This document shows, one piece after another, positions 14,505-22,480 of a stretch of DNA of 25,914 bases (its first letter is position 1; every line of letters starts with the position of its first letter). The position numbers and the translations under genes are program-made. The notes under the pieces were generated by a model that did not search any database, was not told the DNA's origin, and worked only from the letters and a program-made list of their open reading frames with translations. The DNA comes from Actinomycetes bacterium (lineage in GTDB: Bacteria; Actinomycetota; Acidimicrobiia; Acidimicrobiales; Microtrichaceae): positions 1 to 25,914 of the forward strand of contig JAEXGP010000082.1 in the NCBI GenBank assembly GCA_023450775.1, read 5' to 3'.

Positions 14505-15361
14505 CCGCGGCGGACCCGGCCCGGACGGTGCTCTGGATCGACGGCGGACCGGCCGACCCCGCCACGGCGTCGATCCCGTGGTCGGACCACGGGCTGACCG
14601 TGGGCGACGGGGCGTTCGAGACCATCGAGCTGCGCGACGGCGAGCCGTTCGCGCTGACGCGGCACCTGGAGCGACTGGCGCGCAGCTGCGAGCTGCTGCG
14701 CTTCGCTCCCCCGCCGAGCGAGGACCTCCGACGAGCGGTCGCCGCGGTGGCCGGCGAGTGGGGCGACGAGCCCGGTCGCCTGCGCGTCACGGTCACCACC
14801 GGCGCGGGCCCGATGGGCTCGGACCGCGGCGGTGCGCCGCTCACGCTGATCGTGTCCGCCACGGCCCTCACCCTCCAGACCGAGCCGACCGCCGTGCTCA
14901 CCGTGCCGTTAACGCGCAACGAGCGCGGCGCGCTCGCCGGCGTGAAGTCGACCTCCTATGCCGAGAACGTGGTGGCGTTGAAGATGGCGAAGGAGCAGGG
15001 CTGCTCCGAGGCGATCTTCGCCAACACCGCCGGGCACCTCTGCGAAGGCACCGGATCGAACGTCGTCGTCGCGCTCGACGGCCGGCTCGTCACGCCGCCG
15101 CTGTCGAGCGGCTGCCTGGCCGGCGTGACCCGATCGCTGCTGCTCGAGGCGCTCGCCGAGCGGGGCACGCCGGTGGTCGAGGCCGACGTGCCGATCGAGC
15201 GCTGGCCGGGCGTGGACGAGGCGTTCCTGGTGTCGACCACGCGCCACGTGCAGCCGATCTCCCACGTGGACGGCCGGGCGCTGCCCAGCTGCCCGGGGGT
15301 GCTCACGCTGGCGGCGGCCGAGGCCTGGGCGGCGCTGCGGGAGGGACCGTCCGACCCCTGA
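14501..15361 (+). CDS. pabC: Aminodeoxychorismate lyase (PabC), class IV aminotransferase fold
   Basis: A 286-residue PLP enzyme of the branched-chain aminotransferase/ADC lyase family. It releases pyruvate from aminodeoxychorismate to give p-aminobenzoate. SDHGLTVGDGAFETI (28-42) is the family N-terminal signature; Lys149 in GVKSTSYAENVVAL is the expected PLP lysine; EAIFANTAGHLCEGTGSN and PLSSGCLAGVTR bind cofactor phosphate and substrate. A D-amino acid or branched-chain transaminase is possible from sequence alone, but translational overlap with pabB (ATGA, 4 bp) makes PabC much the most likely. Start ATG 14501. Confidence 0.9.
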   Translation: MTAADPARTVLWIDGGPADPATASIPWSDHGLTVGDGAFETIELRDGEPFALTRHLERLARSCELLRFAPPPSEDLRRAVAAVAGEWGDEPGRLRVTVTTGAGPMGSDRGGAPLTLIVSATALTLQTEPTAVLTVPLTRNERGALAGVKSTSYAENVVALKMAKEQGCSEAIFANTAGHLCEGTGSNVVVALDGRLVTPPLSSGCLAGVTRSLLLEALAERGTPVVEADVPIERWPGVDEAFLVSTTRHVQPISHVDGRALPSCPGVLTLAAAEAWAALREGPSDP

Positions 15362-15366
15362 ATCGC

Positions 15367-15402
15367 CGCCCGCTGAGCCGCGGGCGCCTCCGATCCAGGC
15401 GC
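15367..15402. terminator. Possible hairpins between convergent pabC and birA
   Basis: CGCCCGC (15367-15373) pairs with GCGGGCG (15380-15386). Alternatively GCGCCT (15384-15389) pairs with AGGCGC (15397-15402). The two share bases and would be mutually exclusive. Position between converging stop codons suggests termination, but the stems are short and GC-rich DNA makes such pairs by chance. Confidence 0.35.
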
Positions 15403-16230
15403 TCAGCCCGTCGGTCGCAGGTGCACGACGTCGCCGACCGTCACGGTCCGGGTCGAGCCGTCGTCGGCCTCGACCACCAGCGCGCCCGAGGCGTCGACGT
15501 CCACCGCCGTGCCGGTCAGCAGTCCCTGGCCGGTGCCGGCCTCGAGCTCCACCCGCACCCGCCGCCCGATGGTCGCCGACCGTGATCGATAGGCGTCGAG
15601 GAGCTGGTCGGTCGTCGGCTCCGACCGGTCGAGCAGACCGAGCCACCGACTGTCGAGCGACACCAGCAGGTCGGTGACCACGACCTCGGTCTCCACGTCG
15701 CCGCCGAGCAGGATGTCGAGCGACGTGGCCGTCGCCTCGAGCTCGGGCGGCATCCGCCCCCAGTTGAGGTTGAGCCCCAGCCCGACGACCAGGCACGGAC
15801 CCATCTCACCCAGGTCCGGGTGCAGCTCGGCCAGGATCCCGCCCACCTTCAGGTCTGCGCCGTCGGCGCCGACGCCCGGTGCGACCAGGTCGTTCGGCCA
15901 CTTCACACGGAGGTCAGGGGCGGCGTCCACGGCGGCGAGCGCGACCGCGGCGTTGACGAGCGGCCACCGCTCGGCGTCGATGTCGCCCACCGGGATGCCG
16001 ACCGTCATCAGCAGCGACGCACCCGGTGGCGCCTCCCAGGTGCGGTCGCGACGGCCCCGGCCCGCGGTCTGGTGACCAGCGACGAGCACGACCGGACGAC
16101 GGTCCTGCGACGGGTCCTGCGAGGCCAGGATCGACGCCACATCGGCGTTCGTCGAACCGGTCTCCTCCACCCACCTCAGGTCCGCGAAGCGGGTCCCGGC
16201 GAGCGCTGCTTTGGCGCGTGCGAACGGCAT
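15403..16230 (-). CDS. birA: Biotin--[acetyl-CoA-carboxylase] ligase (class I BirA)
   Basis: A 275-residue biotin protein ligase that makes biotinyl-AMP and attaches biotin to the Lys of carrier domains. ETGSTNAD (23-30), GRGRRDRTW (57-65; family form GRGRRGRxW), KWPNDL (110-115) and LKVGGIL (127-133) are present, followed by the C-terminal SH3-like domain (about 225-275). There is no N-terminal HTH, so it is a class I enzyme that should not repress biotin genes itself. The loop between KWPNDL and KVGGIL is several residues longer than usual. Start ATG 16230 is favoured by TATCTT 6 nt upstream. It diverges from the biotin-bearing carboxylase subunit, its likely substrate, with 16 bp between start codons. 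Confidence 0.92.
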   Translation of the reverse strand: MPFARAKAALAGTRFADLRWVEETGSTNADVASILASQDPSQDRRPVVLVAGHQTAGRGRRDRTWEAPPGASLLMTVGIPVGDIDAERWPLVNAAVALAAVDAAPDLRVKWPNDLVAPGVGADGADLKVGGILAELHPDLGEMGPCLVVGLGLNLNWGRMPPELEATATSLDILLGGDVETEVVVTDLLVSLDSRWLGLLDRSEPTTDQLLDAYRSRSATIGRRVRVELEAGTGQGLLTGTAVDVDASGALVVEADDGSTRTVTVGDVVHLRPTG

Positions 16231-16236
16231 CGGGCG

Positions 16237-16242
16237 AAGATA
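16237..16242 (-). promoter_or_regulatory. Putative -10 box for leaderless birA
   Basis: TATCTT on the minus strand sits 6 nt before the birA ATG. It lies inside the 16-bp gap to the divergent carboxylase gene and overlaps a plus-strand TAGGTC (16241-16246), so transcription of the two genes may interfere. Confidence 0.5.
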
Positions 16243-16246
16243 GGTC

Positions 16247-18022
16247 GTGTTTTCAAAGGTGCTGATCGCAAACCGAGGTGAGATCGCGGTCCGGGTCATC
16301 CGGGCGTGTCGCGAGATGGGGATCACCACGGTGGCCGTGTACTCCGACCTCGACCGGGACGCGCTGCACGTGCGCCTGGCGGACGAGGCCTACGCGCTGG
16401 GGGGCCAGACCGCCGCCGAGAGCTACATCGACGCCGACAAGGTGCTCGACGTGATCGAGCGCTCCGGCGCCGAGGCGGTCCACCCCGGGTACGGCTTCTT
16501 CTCCGAGAACAGCGACTTCGCGCAGCGGATCACGGACCTCGGCGTGACCTTCATCGGGCCGCCGCCCTCGGCCATCGACGTGATGGGCGACAAGATCTCG
16601 GCCCGCCTGGCGGCCGAGAAGGTGGGCGTGCACGGCGTGCCCGGCACCACCGACATCATCACGGACCCACAGCAGGTCAAGGACTTCGGCGCCGAGTACG
16701 GCTACCCGATCGCCATCAAGGCCGCCTACGGCGGTGGCGGCCGCGGCATGAAGGTCGTCGCCTCCGAGGACGAGGTCGTCGCCGCACTCGAGTCGGCGCA
16801 GCGTGAGGCGCTCGCCTACTTCGGCCGGGACGAGTGCTACATGGAGCGCTACCTGACCGGGCCCCGCCACGTCGAGGTCCAGGTCCTCTGCGACGCCCAC
16901 GGCAACGCCGTCTACCTGGGCACCCGTGACTGCTCGGCCCAACGCCGTCACCAGAAGCTGATCGAGGAGGCGCCGGCCGCCGGCATCCCCGACCGCATCA
17001 TCGCCGAGATGGGCGAGGCCGCCGTCGCCGTGGCCAAGGGCTGCGACTACGTCAACGCCGGCACGGTCGAGTTCCTCTACCAGGACGAGAGCTTCTACTA
17101 CCTGGAGATGAACACCCGCCTCCAGGTGGAGCACCCGGTCACCGAGATGGTGACCGGCAAGGACCTCGTCGAGCTGCAGCTGCGGGTCGCGGCCGGCGAG
17201 CCGCTGCCGTTCACCCAGGACGACATCGTGATCGACGGCCATGCGATCGAGACGCGGATCAACGCCGAGCTCGTCGCCGAGGGCAAGTTCCTCCCCTCCC
17301 CCGGCCCGATCACCAAGCTGCGCGTCGCCTCCGGCTACGGCACGCGGTGGGACGGCGGGTACGAGGAGGGCGACGAGATCTCCCAGTACTACGACAACCT
17401 CACCGGCAAGCTCTGCGTGTGGGGCCGCAACCGCGAGATCGCGATCGCGCGCATGATCCGGGCGCTCGAGGAGACCGAGATCGAGGGCGTGGCCACGACC
17501 ATCCCCGCGGACCTCGCCATCCTGCGCCATCCCGACTTCCAGGCGCTCACGCACTCGACCAAGTGGGTCGAGGACACCTTGGACCTGACCGGGGTCGGCG
17601 CGGTCCCCGCGGCCGGCGGCGAGTCGGAGGCCGAGCCGAAGGTGCGCCGCGACGTCGACGTGGAGGTCAACGGCAAGAAGTTCGCCGTGGCGCTCTACGT
17701 GCCCGAGTCGCAGCTCGCCCCGGTGTCGGGCGGCCCCGCCGCCAAGCCCCGACCGAAGCGCGGCGGCGCCTCGGGCGGCGGCGCCAGCACCGCGGGCAGC
17801 GGCAAGATCGCCGTCCCCATGCAGGGCACGATCGTGAAGGTCAACGTCGAGGTCGGCCAGTCGGTCTCGGCGGGCGACGCCGTCGTGGTCCTCGAGGCCA
17901 TGAAGATGGAGAACAACGTCGCCGCCGACATCGACGGCACGATCGCCGCCGTCAACGTGGAACCGGGCCAGTCGGTCGCCGCCGGCGAGATCGTCGTCGT
18001 CATCGAGGCCGCCGAGGGCTGA
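16247..18022 (+). CDS. Acetyl-/propionyl-CoA carboxylase alpha subunit (biotin carboxylase + biotin carrier)
   Basis: A 591-residue fusion of biotin carboxylase (about 1-450) and a biotin carrier domain (about 515-591), as in actinobacterial acyl-CoA carboxylases. It carboxylates biotin with ATP and bicarbonate; a separate beta subunit, not in this window, transfers CO2 to acetyl- or propionyl-CoA. Motifs: KVLIANRGEIAVR near the N-terminus, YGGGGRGMK in the ATP-grasp, LEMNTRLQVEH, and EAMKMENN with biotin-accepting Lys553. A Gly/Ala/Ser-rich linker precedes the carrier domain. HAIETRINAE has Thr where Cys is common. The GTG at 16247 gives the typical MFSKVLIANRGE start; GTG 16259 is possible. 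The adjacent divergent birA encodes the enzyme expected to biotinylate it. Confidence 0.92.
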   Translation: MFSKVLIANRGEIAVRVIRACREMGITTVAVYSDLDRDALHVRLADEAYALGGQTAAESYIDADKVLDVIERSGAEAVHPGYGFFSENSDFAQRITDLGVTFIGPPPSAIDVMGDKISARLAAEKVGVHGVPGTTDIITDPQQVKDFGAEYGYPIAIKAAYGGGGRGMKVVASEDEVVAALESAQREALAYFGRDECYMERYLTGPRHVEVQVLCDAHGNAVYLGTRDCSAQRRHQKLIEEAPAAGIPDRIIAEMGEAAVAVAKGCDYVNAGTVEFLYQDESFYYLEMNTRLQVEHPVTEMVTGKDLVELQLRVAAGEPLPFTQDDIVIDGHAIETRINAELVAEGKFLPSPGPITKLRVASGYGTRWDGGYEEGDEISQYYDNLTGKLCVWGRNREIAIARMIRALEETEIEGVATTIPADLAILRHPDFQALTHSTKWVEDTLDLTGVGAVPAAGGESEAEPKVRRDVDVEVNGKKFAVALYVPESQLAPVSGGPAAKPRPKRGGASGGGASTAGSGKIAVPMQGTIVKVNVEVGQSVSAGDAVVVLEAMKMENNVAADIDGTIAAVNVEPGQSVAAGEIVVVIEAAEG

Positions 18023-18069
18023 GCCCGCCGGTCTCCGGGCCGCTCCCCGGGCGGCGTCAGACACGCCGG

Positions 18070-18088
18070 TAGCCTGGCCGGCCGGAGG
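18070..18088 (+). promoter_or_regulatory. Putative promoter and ribosome binding site of ugd
   Basis: TAGCCT (18070-18075) resembles the -10 boxes elsewhere in the window, but here GGAGG (18084-18088) follows, 12 nt before the ATG. This gene would therefore have a short leader with a Shine-Dalgarno site, unlike the leaderless candidates. Confidence 0.4.
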
Positions 18089-18100
18089 ACGCGAGGCGAC

Positions 18101-19372
18101 ATGAGCACGATTGCGGTCATCGGGACCGGCTACGTCGGACTGGCCACCGGTGTGGGCCTGGCCCATCTCGGCCACGACGTGGTGTGCGCCGACATCGACG
18201 CCGACAAGGTCGCCCGCCTCCAGCGGGGCGACGTGCCCATCCACGAGGACGGCATGGCCGAGCTGGTCGCCGCGCTCGTCGCCGCCGGTCACCTCCGCTT
18301 CGTGCACGGCGCAGCATCCGCGGTGCCGGGCCGGGAGTTCGTCTTCCTCGCGGTGCCCACGCCCCAGGACGGCGACGGGTCCGCCGACATGCGCCACGTG
18401 ATCGCCGCCGCGACCGAGATCGGACCCCGGCTCGAGCCCGGGGCGGTGGTCATCAACAAGTCGACCGTCCCCGTCGGCTCCTCGACAGTGGTCGCCGACG
18501 CGATCGGGCGCGACGACGTGTCGGTGGCGAGCAACCCGGAGTTCCTCCGGGAGGGCACGGCGCTGCACGACGTGCAGCACCCCGCCCGCATCGTGGTCGG
18601 CGCGGACGGCCCCGACGTGGCCAAGCGGGTGGCGGCGCTCTACGACGGCATCGACGCGCCGCTGGTGCTCACGGACGCAGCGTCGGCCGAGATGGTCAAG
18701 TACGCGTCGAACACGTTCCTGGCGATGAAGCTGAGCTTCGTGAACTCCGTCGCCGCGCTGTGCGAGGCGACGGGCGCGGATGTGGTCGACGTGCTCGAGG
18801 GCATGGGCCACGACCCGAGGATCGGGTCCGAGTACCTCCGGCCGGGACCGGGCTGGGGCGGCAGCTGCTTCCCCAAGGACACCCGGGCCATGGTGCGGAT
18901 CGCGGACGACCACGACTTCGACTTCGTGCTCCTGCGCCGGCTGCTCGAGCAGAACGACGAGCAGTTCGAGCGAGTGGTCGCCAAGGTGCGCCGGGCGGTC
19001 GGCGGCGACCTGCGCGGGACGACGATCGCCCTGCTGGGCCTGGCGTTCAAGGCCGGCACGGACGACACGCGGGACTCCCCCGCGCTCGCGATCCTCCAGC
19101 GCCTGCTCGCTGCCGGCGCCTCGGTGGTCGCGTACGACCCGGTCGCCCGGGCCGATGCGCCGGGCCTGGTGCTGGCCGCCGACCCGTACGAGGCGTGCGA
19201 CGGCGCCGATGCGGTCGTGGTGCTCACCGAGTGGCCGGAGTTCGCAGCGCTCGACCTCGACGAGGTGGCGGCCCGGCTGCGCCGCCCGGCGATGGTCGAC
19301 GGACGCAACATGTTCGACCCGGCTGCGGCGCGCGCCGCCGGACTCGACTACCAGGGCCTCGGGCGGGCCTAG
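18101..19372 (+). CDS. ugd: UDP-glucose 6-dehydrogenase
   Basis: A 423-residue enzyme oxidising UDP-glucose to UDP-glucuronate with two NAD+. The N-terminal Rossmann motif is GTGYVGLATG (8-17). AVPTPQ (84-89), KSTVPVG (120-126), NPEFLREG (145-152), EMVKYASN with Lys200, and GGSCFPKD with catalytic Cys256 are present. LAFKAGTDDTRDSP begins the C-terminal domain. All known catalytic residues are there; a related UDP-sugar dehydrogenase (for example UDP-ManNAc) is a less likely reading. It stands alone on the plus strand and supplies uronic acid to the glycan pathway. Its TAG stop shares the CTAG tetranucleotide with the stop of the convergent glycosyltransferase. Confidence 0.93.
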   Translation: MSTIAVIGTGYVGLATGVGLAHLGHDVVCADIDADKVARLQRGDVPIHEDGMAELVAALVAAGHLRFVHGAASAVPGREFVFLAVPTPQDGDGSADMRHVIAAATEIGPRLEPGAVVINKSTVPVGSSTVVADAIGRDDVSVASNPEFLREGTALHDVQHPARIVVGADGPDVAKRVAALYDGIDAPLVLTDAASAEMVKYASNTFLAMKLSFVNSVAALCEATGADVVDVLEGMGHDPRIGSEYLRPGPGWGGSCFPKDTRAMVRIADDHDFDFVLLRRLLEQNDEQFERVVAKVRRAVGGDLRGTTIALLGLAFKAGTDDTRDSPALAILQRLLAAGASVVAYDPVARADAPGLVLAADPYEACDGADAVVVLTEWPEFAALDLDEVAARLRRPAMVDGRNMFDPAAARAAGLDYQGLGRA

Positions 19373-20508
19373 GCGCCCTTCCGCCGCTGCCGACGACCGC
19401 CCCGCTCGGACGGAAGCGCCGACCAGGCCGAGAGCAGCGGGGCGACGACCGCGGCGGGTCGGAAGCGATCCGCCAGCTCGCGACGTGCGGACCCGGCGAC
19501 GTCGCCGGCTGCGATCACCTCGTCCGCCACCCCCCGGATCTCGTCCGCGAGCGCGGCGGCGTCACCGGCGGGGACGAACCGGGCGGCGTCGCCGAGCGCG
19601 CGGCGTTGCGGCGGCGTGTCGGACGTGATCACCACGGTGCCGGCGGCGAGCCCCTGGTACACCTTGGTGGGCACCACCCGCAGCGCCTTGGGCGTCGTGC
19701 CGAAGATGCCGAGCGTGACATGGTGGGCGGCGACCACCGACGGCAGCTCCGACGAGTCGACCCAGTCGATCCAGCGCACGCGGGCGTCCGCCCCGGCCGT
19801 CGCCCTGGTCGCGTCCAGGTCCTGACCGGTCCCGATCAGGGTGAAGCGGAGGCGGTCGTCGTCGGCGAGCGCAGCGATCGCGCGTCCGATCACCGGGGCC
19901 CCGTGCAACGGGGTGAAGAGGCCCACGAAGCACACGTCGACGGGTGGCGGAGCCGGCGACGCGGGCTGGTCGAACCACTCGTCGCTCGCTCCGACCGCGA
20001 CCACGACCGCCTTCGATGCGGACGCGTCGTCCAGCGTGCGGCGCTGCTCCTCCGTGTCGACGATGACGATGTCCGCCCGACGGAGCGCGGCCCGGTCGAT
20101 CAGCTCGAGGACGCGGGCCTTCAGGCCGGTGGCCACGCCCCGGTCGCGGGAGGTGTCGGCGAGGCCCACCAGGTGGTCCAGCGCGATCGGGGTCCGCGGC
20201 CAGAGGAGCCGGGCGAGGTGGACGTCGAAGTGCCCGAGGTAACCCACCACGACGAGGTCGGGCCGGACCGATGACGCGCGGGCACGACGCCACAGGGGCA
20301 CCCAGGACCGCACGACGGCGAACGCCAGCCGCAGCGCGCCCCGGAGCGACTGCGCCGCGTCGATCTTGTCCGCCGTCGACATCCCGAGCGGCACGTTGAC
20401 CTCGGTGACCGCCTCGGTCGCGGCCAGTCCGTCACGGAGCACCGCCACCCTCGGGTGCAGCGTCGCGTCGTACGAGCCGAAGCACACGACCCGGCGGCGA
20501 TCACTCAC
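19369..20508 (-). CDS. Glycosyltransferase, GT4-like (GT-B fold)
   Basis: A 379-residue protein. CFGSYDATLHPRVAVLRDGL near the N-terminus is the acceptor-domain loop. VCFVGLFTPLHGAPVIGRAI is the start of the donor domain (related enzymes have a G-F/Y-I-P-L-H-G segment). PTKVYQGLAAGTVVITSD replaces the classical EX7E block. Donor and acceptor are unknown. The GTG at 20508 overlaps the stop of the flippase-like gene by 8 bp, so the two are translated together and probably work in one process. The open frame continues upstream, but that part only shadows the neighbour. The stop codon is shared, antiparallel, with ugd. Confidence 0.82.
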   Translation of the reverse strand: MSDRRRVVCFGSYDATLHPRVAVLRDGLAATEAVTEVNVPLGMSTADKIDAAQSLRGALRLAFAVVRSWVPLWRRARASSVRPDLVVVGYLGHFDVHLARLLWPRTPIALDHLVGLADTSRDRGVATGLKARVLELIDRAALRRADIVIVDTEEQRRTLDDASASKAVVVAVGASDEWFDQPASPAPPPVDVCFVGLFTPLHGAPVIGRAIAALADDDRLRFTLIGTGQDLDATRATAGADARVRWIDWVDSSELPSVVAAHHVTLGIFGTTPKALRVVPTKVYQGLAAGTVVITSDTPPQRRALGDAARFVPAGDAAALADEIRGVADEVIAAGDVAGSARRELADRFRPAAVVAPLLSAWSALPSERGGRRQRRKGA

Positions 20509-21526
20509 CGGCGGCGCCCGTTCCGGTGTTCGGCACGACCTCAGCGCCTGCGGACTCGGCGTCGTCGCGCTCCCAGCGTCGCACCGAGCGGAGCAGCGGC
20601 ACGGCGCCCGCCGCCACGGCCAGGAGCACGTCGAGCACGAGGAGCACGAACCGCGAGACGAGCGCGACGGTGAGCGCACCCTGGTCCCCCACCACCACAC
20701 CGATGGTCAGCACGAGCATGGCCTCGCGCACGCCGGCGCCGCCCGGCACCGGCACGGCCACGAGCCCGGCGACGTACGACAGGGAGAACCCGGCCACCAC
20801 GACCGCCAGGTCCCCGGGCGACGCGCCCAATGGTCGGGCGATCGACCACGCGTGCAGTCCGAACGCGAACCACATCGCGACGCACAGACCGACCGCAGCC
20901 CACTTGTGGCTCGTCGTCGGATGCTCGATGGTGACGTTCCGACCCGTGCGGTCGGCCGCAGCGCCGACGAGTCGCAGCAGCCCCCTGGGGTGGAGGATCG
21001 CGGCGAGCAACAGGGCGGAGCCGACGGCGATGCCGACGACGGACCACAGGGCGGAGGCCGACGAGTTGCCGACCAACCCCACCAGCCCGACGAGCCCGAT
21101 CAATCCGCCGACGCAGACGCTGACGGCGAGCGCGTAGCCGTAGGCAGCGACGATCGTGCTGCGCCGGATCCCGTGACGCGCCCCCAGGTGGCTCTGGATC
21201 ACGGCAGGCCACACGGAGCCCGGCACGTACTTGCCGAGCTGCCCGGTGAAGTACATGGACCGGGAGTCGTGGCCGTGCAGGTGACCCCCCATCCCGGTGA
21301 GCACCGTCGCCGTCACCGCCCATGCCCCGACGAGCGCGACGACACCCCAGAACACCGTCATGATCCAGTCGAACGCCGTGAGCGTGCGCAGGTCGTCGCG
21401 CACCGCGGACCAGTTGCGAACCAGCGCCAGCACCAGGAATGCGCCGACGACGACCAGCACGACCGTTCCCACCACGGTGCGCCATCGTGAGCGTCGGCGG
21501 CCCGTCGTCGCCGCTGCGTCGGTCAC
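20501..21526 (-). CDS. Lysylphosphatidylglycerol synthase TM-domain/flippase-like integral membrane protein
   Basis: A 341-residue membrane protein with about eight hydrophobic segments. It shows the signatures of the UPF0104/LPG_synthase_TM family: GQLGKYVPGSVW (about 95-106) and PVPGGAGVREAML. The soluble aminoacyl-transferase domain of MprF is absent, so it is not a lysyl-PG synthase. Family members are found beside glycosyltransferases and are suspected to move or handle polyprenyl-linked sugars; the biochemical role is not established. The Ser/Ala/Gly-rich C-terminus is cytoplasmic or disordered. The GTG at 21526 is supported by TAACCT 6 nt upstream. It forms an operon with the overlapping glycosyltransferase. 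Confidence 0.82.
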   Translation of the reverse strand: MTDAAATTGRRRSRWRTVVGTVVLVVVGAFLVLALVRNWSAVRDDLRTLTAFDWIMTVFWGVVALVGAWAVTATVLTGMGGHLHGHDSRSMYFTGQLGKYVPGSVWPAVIQSHLGARHGIRRSTIVAAYGYALAVSVCVGGLIGLVGLVGLVGNSSASALWSVVGIAVGSALLLAAILHPRGLLRLVGAAADRTGRNVTIEHPTTSHKWAAVGLCVAMWFAFGLHAWSIARPLGASPGDLAVVVAGFSLSYVAGLVAVPVPGGAGVREAMLVLTIGVVVGDQGALTVALVSRFVLLVLDVLLAVAAGAVPLLRSVRRWERDDAESAGAEVVPNTGTGAAGE

Positions 21527-21532
21527 CGTCGC

Positions 21533-21538
21533 AGGTTA
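21533..21538 (-). promoter_or_regulatory. Putative -10 box for leaderless flippase-like gene
   Basis: TAACCT on the minus strand is followed by 6 nt and GTG 21526, with no Shine-Dalgarno sequence. It would drive the flippase-like and glycosyltransferase pair. Confidence 0.5.
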
Positions 21539-21601
21539 CTGGAGCCCCCGACGCACCCTCGGCGTCGCGGCGGTTCGACCTCTGTGCGCGAAGCTGCAGC
21601 G

Positions 21602-22450
21602 GTGACGTCGCCGCCGCCTGAACGCTCCGCCGACACGACGGAGCGGATGCACCCCGACTTCGCCCTGTCCAATCGATCCGACGCGTTCATCTACGCGTGC
21701 CATCTCGCCACCTACGACTACGCGAGCTCGTACGTGAAGGACCGTCGGGTGCTCGACTTCGGCTGCGGGACCGGGTACGGCACGTACCGCCTCGCTCCCC
21801 TCTGCAGGAGCATCGTCGGCGTCGACATCAGCGGCGAGGCGGTCGATCAGGCCGCGGCGACCTACCGGGCGGCGAACCTGTCGTTCGAGCGGATCGATCC
21901 GGTCGAGGAGCGAGCGCTGCGCTTCGACGACGGCTCGTTCGACGTCGTGCTGTCGTTCCAGGTGTTCGAGCACCTCGCCCGCCCCGACGCCTATCTGGCG
22001 GAGGTCCAGCGGGTGCTCTCCCCCGGCGGCACGTTCATCTGCGTCACGCCCGAACGCTCGCCGCGCCTGTTCCGGGGCCAGCGGCCGTGGAACGTCTTCC
22101 ACCTGCGCGAGTACACCAAGGACGAGATGCACGGTTGGCTCGCCGGCAGGTTCACCAACGTGCGGGTCGCCGGCATGACCGCCCGATCGGACCTGCTCGA
22201 GGGCGAGATGCGGCGGGTCCGCCGGCTCCGGCTCATGACGTACCCGTTCACGTTCCCCGGTGCCCCGGAGCGGTGGAGGACCGCCGGCCTGAACCGGCTG
22301 AAGCGGCTCCGTGGCGGACGGGACGCAGCGGTCGAGGTCCACGACGCGCCGACGGCGCTGAGCGACTGGGGCTTCGACGAGACCGATGTCGAGGTCTTCA
22401 CCGATGCGCTGCCCAGCCTGAACGTCGTCGCCGTCGGCAACAAGGCCTGA
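21602..22450 (+). CDS. Class I SAM-dependent methyltransferase
   Basis: A 282-residue methyltransferase. VLDFGCGTGYG (50-60) is SAM motif I, VGVDISGEAV (72-81) carries the acidic residue for ribose, and FDVVLSFQVFEHL is motif IV. This subtype (preceded by an ER-M-x-P segment, here TERMHPDF) is frequent in glycan clusters and acts on sugars or lipid-linked intermediates; the target is unknown. The ERM segment belongs to the fold, so ATG 21647 is too late. GTG 21602 or GTG 21584 remain, and neither has a good ribosome site. The gene diverges from the flippase-like gene within about 75 bp and converges with the GT2 gene. Confidence 0.83.
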   Translation: MTSPPPERSADTTERMHPDFALSNRSDAFIYACHLATYDYASSYVKDRRVLDFGCGTGYGTYRLAPLCRSIVGVDISGEAVDQAAATYRAANLSFERIDPVEERALRFDDGSFDVVLSFQVFEHLARPDAYLAEVQRVLSPGGTFICVTPERSPRLFRGQRPWNVFHLREYTKDEMHGWLAGRFTNVRVAGMTARSDLLEGEMRRVRRLRLMTYPFTFPGAPERWRTAGLNRLKRLRGGRDAAVEVHDAPTALSDWGFDETDVEVFTDALPSLNVVAVGNKA

Positions 22451-22480
22451 TCCGGCGAGCAGCGCGACGGCGGCAGGCGG

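Noticed and set aside
16100..16125. Short direct repeat GGTCCTGCGA with 12-bp spacing
   Set aside because: Lies inside birA and encodes a repeated Ser-Gln-Asp; not an independent element.
16253..18913. 886-codon minus-strand frame opposite the carboxylase and ugd
   Set aside because: His/Val/Asp-rich shadow translation; both sense genes are well-supported.
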